Of a stretch of DNA of 9,046 nucleotides, positions 6,533 through 9,046 are shown piece by piece. Made by a program: the position numbers and the translations under genes. The notes below the pieces were generated by a model. That model saw only the letters and a program-made list of their open reading frames with translations, made no database searches and was not told where the DNA came from. Positions within the stretch are counted from its first letter, which is position 1. Every line of letters starts with the position of its first letter. This DNA is from Eggerthellaceae bacterium (GTDB lineage Bacteria; Actinomycetota; Coriobacteriia; Coriobacteriales; Eggerthellaceae). The DNA lies in contig CAAEEV010000034.1 in NCBI GenBank assembly GCA_900754955.1, positions 1-9,046 on the forward strand, written 5' to 3'.

Positions 6533-7503
6533 GCCATCGCCCCCACGGCGAGCACGACCGCCGCGCGCGCGGCGCCGAAGACGACGAGCGCGCATACGGA
6601 CGCGGCGAGCATGAGCCTTGTCGCCCGGGCGATGTCGCCCCACTCGATTTCGCGGGACGCGTCTCCTATCGTCGGTTTCTCAACGAGCTTGCCGAAATAC
6701 ACCGCGGGTCCCGCCAGGCGCAGCCCGAGCGCGCCCGCGCACGCTGACTCGGTCTGCGCCGCGTTCGGGCTCGCATGGCGACGCCTGTCGCGGCGCCAGA
6801 TGCGCGCCGCCCCGCGCGCGTCGAGCCCGACGATCGGGCACACGACGATCATGAGCAGAGCCGATAAGCGCGAGGGAATCCAGTTCAGCGCATCGTCGAG
6901 GCGCGCCGAAGCGCAGCCGAAGTCGATGTAGCACTCGTTTTTGTAGCCCACCATGCTGTCGAGCGTGTTCACCGCCTTGTACGCCATGCCCAAAGGCGCA
7001 CCCCCGATCATAAGGTAGAAAAGCGGCGCGATGACGCCGTCGCTCGCGTTCTCCGCCACCGTTTCCACAGCGGCGCGCGCGACGCCCTGCTCGTCGAGAA
7101 CAGACGTGTCGCGTCCCACGATGAGCCCGACGGCTTCGCGCGCCGCGACAAGGCCGCCCTTCGAGAACGCGCGGGCCACGGCCAGGCTCTGGCGGCGCAG
7201 CTCGCATGCCGCGAGAATCTGATAGCTCGCCCATGCCTCGGCCACGAAGCGCAAGCCGGAGTGAACCATGCCGCAAAGATGCAGGATTCCCCAGGTCAAA
7301 AGCCCACACGCAAGCGGAAGCGCCACAGCAAGCACAAGCCCTGCGGCGCGCGTGCCCGCGGACGTTTGCGGGAATGCGCCCCGCAGGCGGCCTTCGGCCC
7401 ACGTGATTGCGCGCCCCATGGCGACGACGGGATGGGGAAGCCAGCGCGGGTCGCCGAAGGCAAGGTCGGCCGCGAACCCGGCGGCGACAGCAAGAATCGT
7501 CAT
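6529..7503 (-). CDS. cbiB: Adenosylcobinamide-phosphate synthase
   Basis: This 324-residue integral membrane protein joins aminopropanol phosphate (from CobD) to adenosylcobyric acid, giving adenosylcobinamide phosphate. The family pattern is strong: FGDPRWLPHPVVAMG (16-30), LIVGRDTSVLDEQGVARAAV (127-146), ETVAENASDGVIAPLFYLM (147-165), YKAVNTLDSMVGYKNE (175-190), ARLDDALNWIPSRL (200-213), and the C-terminal VYFGKLVEKPTIGD (268-281). Hydrophobic segments likely to span the membrane are about 1-16, 53-78, 155-175, 211-228 and 297-321. The ATG at 7501-7503 overlaps the stop of the gene before it by one base (TGATG); a GTG one codon earlier is possible but less likely. Its stop overlaps the cobD ATG by 4 bases, and the two products act in consecutive steps. 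In aerobic nomenclature this gene is called cobD. Confidence 0.95.
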   Translation of the reverse strand: MTILAVAAGFAADLAFGDPRWLPHPVVAMGRAITWAEGRLRGAFPQTSAGTRAAGLVLAVALPLACGLLTWGILHLCGMVHSGLRFVAEAWASYQILAACELRRQSLAVARAFSKGGLVAAREAVGLIVGRDTSVLDEQGVARAAVETVAENASDGVIAPLFYLMIGGAPLGMAYKAVNTLDSMVGYKNECYIDFGCASARLDDALNWIPSRLSALLMIVVCPIVGLDARGAARIWRRDRRRHASPNAAQTESACAGALGLRLAGPAVYFGKLVEKPTIGDASREIEWGDIARATRLMLAASVCALVVFGAARAAVVLAVGAMA

Positions 7504-8504
7504 CACCGGGCATCGACCCCCGAAGCGGGGCGAACGTCGCGAAGGCAGCGCCCATCCCAAGTGGCGGCCCATGCGCCGCCCGGCTCGGTATGCACGTCGA
7601 AGTATCCCATTTTCGGGACAGCTAGCTCGGAGAGCAGCGCTTTCACGGTACCCGCGTGAACGACGAAGACGGCGCGCCCACTCCCCTGGGCGCGCTCCGA
7701 TTCGCACGCCTCCCGAAACGCCGCGACGACGCGGCGAGTGAAATCGCTCTTGCCCTCGCCATGCGGGCAGCGCGTCTCGCACCAGGAGTCTACCCAGGCG
7801 CGATAGCGCGCATCCTCTTTAAGCTCGGCGGCGCTTCGCCCCTCGAAGTCACCGAAATCCATCTCGCGCAGACCGGGGCACGCCATAAGCTCCGCGTTCG
7901 GGAAGAGGATGCGCGCCGTCTGGTCGGTGCGGGCCATGCCGCTCGTGATAACACGGAACACGTCACGATCGCACGCGAGGTCGCGCAAAGCGCGCTCGCC
8001 CGCGCTCGACAGGGGCTCGTCGGTGCCCGCCCCGCTGTAGCGATGGTCTTCCGTGCCCGCCGTGGCACCATGGCGCACGAAGACGACTTCCAAAGGCGCG
8101 CCCGCGCCCTGCGTCCCTCGGGGCGCATCGTCAAGGTTTCCTTTGATGACCTGGGGAATCCCGCACGTCATGCGCACGACGACGTCGGCGCGCGCAGCGA
8201 GCGCGCATCCCAGGCGCCCCGCGCGCTCGCGCCATTGGGCGTCTTCCGCACTCATGGGGACGACCCCCGAGCCGACCAAGGGCAGAATCACTGCGTCGAA
8301 GCCGATTAGCCGCTCGAGCGCCCGGTCAGCGTCGAGCGCGCGTACGAGTTCCTCAGCACGGTATGCGACGCGGCCGGCAAAAGCCGCGGGCACGCCGCCC
8401 TCCGCAAGCTGCGCCGCGTCGACGAAATCGTCCGCCGCGAACCCGAGCTTTTCGCGCACGAAGGTCCTCTTCCCCGAATGCGCGCCACCTACCACGAGCA
8501 TCAT
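7503..8504 (-). CDS. cobC: Fusion of a reduced CobU-like domain with a CobC-type alpha-ribazole phosphatase
   Basis: This 333-residue protein has two parts. Residues 1-122 resemble CobU (adenosylcobinamide kinase/guanylyltransferase): a P-loop-like GGAHSGKRTF (6-15) and the CobU ending GSGVVPMSAEDAQ (78-90), RERAGRLGCALAARADVVV (92-110) and CGIPQVIKG (114-122). A linker of about 15 residues follows. Residues 138-326 are a histidine phosphatase: VFVRHGAT with catalytic His145, Glu214 in LREMDFGDFEGR, and a second histidine, His283, in VVHAGT. That part probably removes the 5'-phosphate from alpha-ribazole phosphate or adenosylcobalamin phosphate. The CobU part is about 60 residues shorter than usual, has Arg where the P-loop Ser/Thr should be, and contains no histidine except His9 in the P-loop, so the known guanylylation histidine is missing. 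Whether it is active is unclear. Start: ATG at 8504 overlaps the cobS stop (ATGA); a second ATG at 8501 is also possible. Confidence 0.85.
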   Translation of the reverse strand: MMLVVGGAHSGKRTFVREKLGFAADDFVDAAQLAEGGVPAAFAGRVAYRAEELVRALDADRALERLIGFDAVILPLVGSGVVPMSAEDAQWRERAGRLGCALAARADVVVRMTCGIPQVIKGNLDDAPRGTQGAGAPLEVVFVRHGATAGTEDHRYSGAGTDEPLSSAGERALRDLACDRDVFRVITSGMARTDQTARILFPNAELMACPGLREMDFGDFEGRSAAELKEDARYRAWVDSWCETRCPHGEGKSDFTRRVVAAFREACESERAQGSGRAVFVVHAGTVKALLSELAVPKMGYFDVHTEPGGAWAATWDGRCLRDVRPASGVDAR

Positions 8505-9046
8505 AGGAGCATGCCCCCCACCACCAGCATGGCAAGCATCGCGAGCTCGGCCCATTGCAGAAACCATCCGGCCAAATCCCCCGTCACCCCGCCGAAGCGG
8601 GACAGGGCAACATGGCGGTACCACGCGAGCGCCAAAAGCCCCGCCACCGCCATAAGGGCGCCGACGGCCTGAGCGCACGCGACCATCCCTGCAGCCGAAG
8701 CCGCAGCGAAAGCGCAAAGCGGCACAACGATCGCCGCGCGCTTCTTCGCAGGCGAGAGCCCCGCGGCCATGCCGTCCGCCCGCGCGGCAGGCCAGCATTC
8801 AACGGCGAGTCCCGAAAGCGCGCGGGAGAACACGAGCGAGCACAGAAGCGCGAGGAACGCCCCCGCCGTAAGCGGCAGCGCGGTGAACAGGGAAAACTGC
8901 AGAATAAGGTACACAACAACACCGATGACCCCGAAGGCGCCCGCCCGCGGATCGTGCATGATCTCGAGCTTTCGCTCGCGCGGGGCCCAACTTGCAAGCG
9001 CATCGGAGGTGTCGCAGAGCCCGTCTAGGTGGATGCCTCCCGTCAC
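8501..9046 (-). CDS. cobS: Adenosylcobinamide-GDP ribazoletransferase (cobalamin synthase), N-terminus outside window
   Basis: This is the integral membrane enzyme that joins adenosylcobinamide-GDP to alpha-ribazole (phosphate), closing the nucleotide loop. About 181 residues are present; the family is about 250 long, so roughly the first 65-70 lie beyond position 9046. The first visible codon, GTG, is internal. The conserved metal-binding aspartate motif is TGGIHLDGLCDTSDAL (1-16 of the visible part), followed by the family's MxDxRxGAFGV element (30-40) and the C-terminal signature FGGVTGDLAGWFLQWAELAML (first residue at 151). Several hydrophobic segments (about 40-60, 62-80, 103-124, 126-143 and 160-180) fit a multi-span membrane protein. 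Its stop overlaps the next gene's ATG by 4 bases. It is the most upstream operon member seen here. Confidence 0.94.
   Translation of the reverse strand: MTGGIHLDGLCDTSDALASWAPRERKLEIMHDPRAGAFGVIGVVVYLILQFSLFTALPLTAGAFLALLCSLVFSRALSGLAVECWPAARADGMAAGLSPAKKRAAIVVPLCAFAAASAAGMVACAQAVGALMAVAGLLALAWYRHVALSRFGGVTGDLAGWFLQWAELAMLAMLVVGGMLL

Larger units (their letters stand above)
1893..9046 (-). other. Cobalamin biosynthesis operon (late half; continues beyond the window)
   Basis: Eight consecutive minus-strand genes lie head to tail without a spacer longer than zero bases: cobS, cobU-like/cobC, cbiB, cobD, cobQ, cobO, cbiC, cobK. Junctions are ATGA or GTGA overlaps (4 bases), a TGATG overlap (1 base), an 8-base overlap and one TAG-ATG abutment. 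No promoter or leader is visible within the block, so transcription should begin to the right of 9046. No B12 riboswitch can be assigned inside the window. Confidence 0.9.

Noticed and set aside
1..9046. CRISPR array, tRNA, rRNA or phage genes
   Set aside because: I saw no regularly spaced direct repeats, no tRNA-like cloverleaf and no phage-type proteins; nearly all the window is accounted for by the genes listed.

Overview
The window is 9,046 bases of high-GC DNA with two unrelated blocks facing each other. The protein sequences and GC content suggest an actinobacterium of the class Coriobacteriia (Collinsella, Olsenella or Eggerthellaceae type). That placement rests on remembered family resemblance, not on a search, and is only moderately secure.

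Left block, positions 1-1681, plus strand. This is the end of an ABC-transporter ATPase gene (its 5' end lies outside the window), followed by a complete MacB-type permease whose ATG overlaps the ATPase stop codon. Three 60-base samples here are 57-60% GC.

Junction, positions 1682-1892. This 211-base gap holds no intact gene. It contains a 65-base imperfect palindrome (1696-1760) and, on the minus strand, a decayed scrap of an IS21-family IstA transposase (about 1772-1870) with an in-frame stop. A small GC-rich hairpin (1877-1895) covers the stop codon of the next gene.

Right block, positions 1893-9046, minus strand. This is a tightly packed cobalamin (vitamin B12) operon. In transcription order, right to left, it reads cobS (partial), a CobU-like/CobC fusion, cbiB, cobD, cobQ (cbiP), cobO, cbiC (cobH) and cobK (cbiJ). 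Every gene overlaps or directly abuts the next (4, 1, 4, 8, 4, 0 and 4 bases), which suggests one transcript with translational coupling. Three samples here are 72-75% GC, clearly above the left block.

Together the right-block genes cover two corrin-ring steps (CobK, CbiC), adenosylation (CobO), side-chain amidation (CobQ), synthesis and attachment of the aminopropanol phosphate linker (CobD, CbiB), nucleotide-loop assembly (CobS) and removal of the final phosphate (CobC domain). The operon continues past position 9046. Its promoter, any B12 riboswitch, the early ring genes and cobT are not in the window.

The most unusual item is the fusion gene at 7503-8504. Its CobU-like half is short, has an altered P-loop, and contains no histidine that could be the usual guanylylation site, while its phosphatase half looks intact. 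The second point of interest is the junction, where a composition step, a transposase relic and a palindrome coincide.
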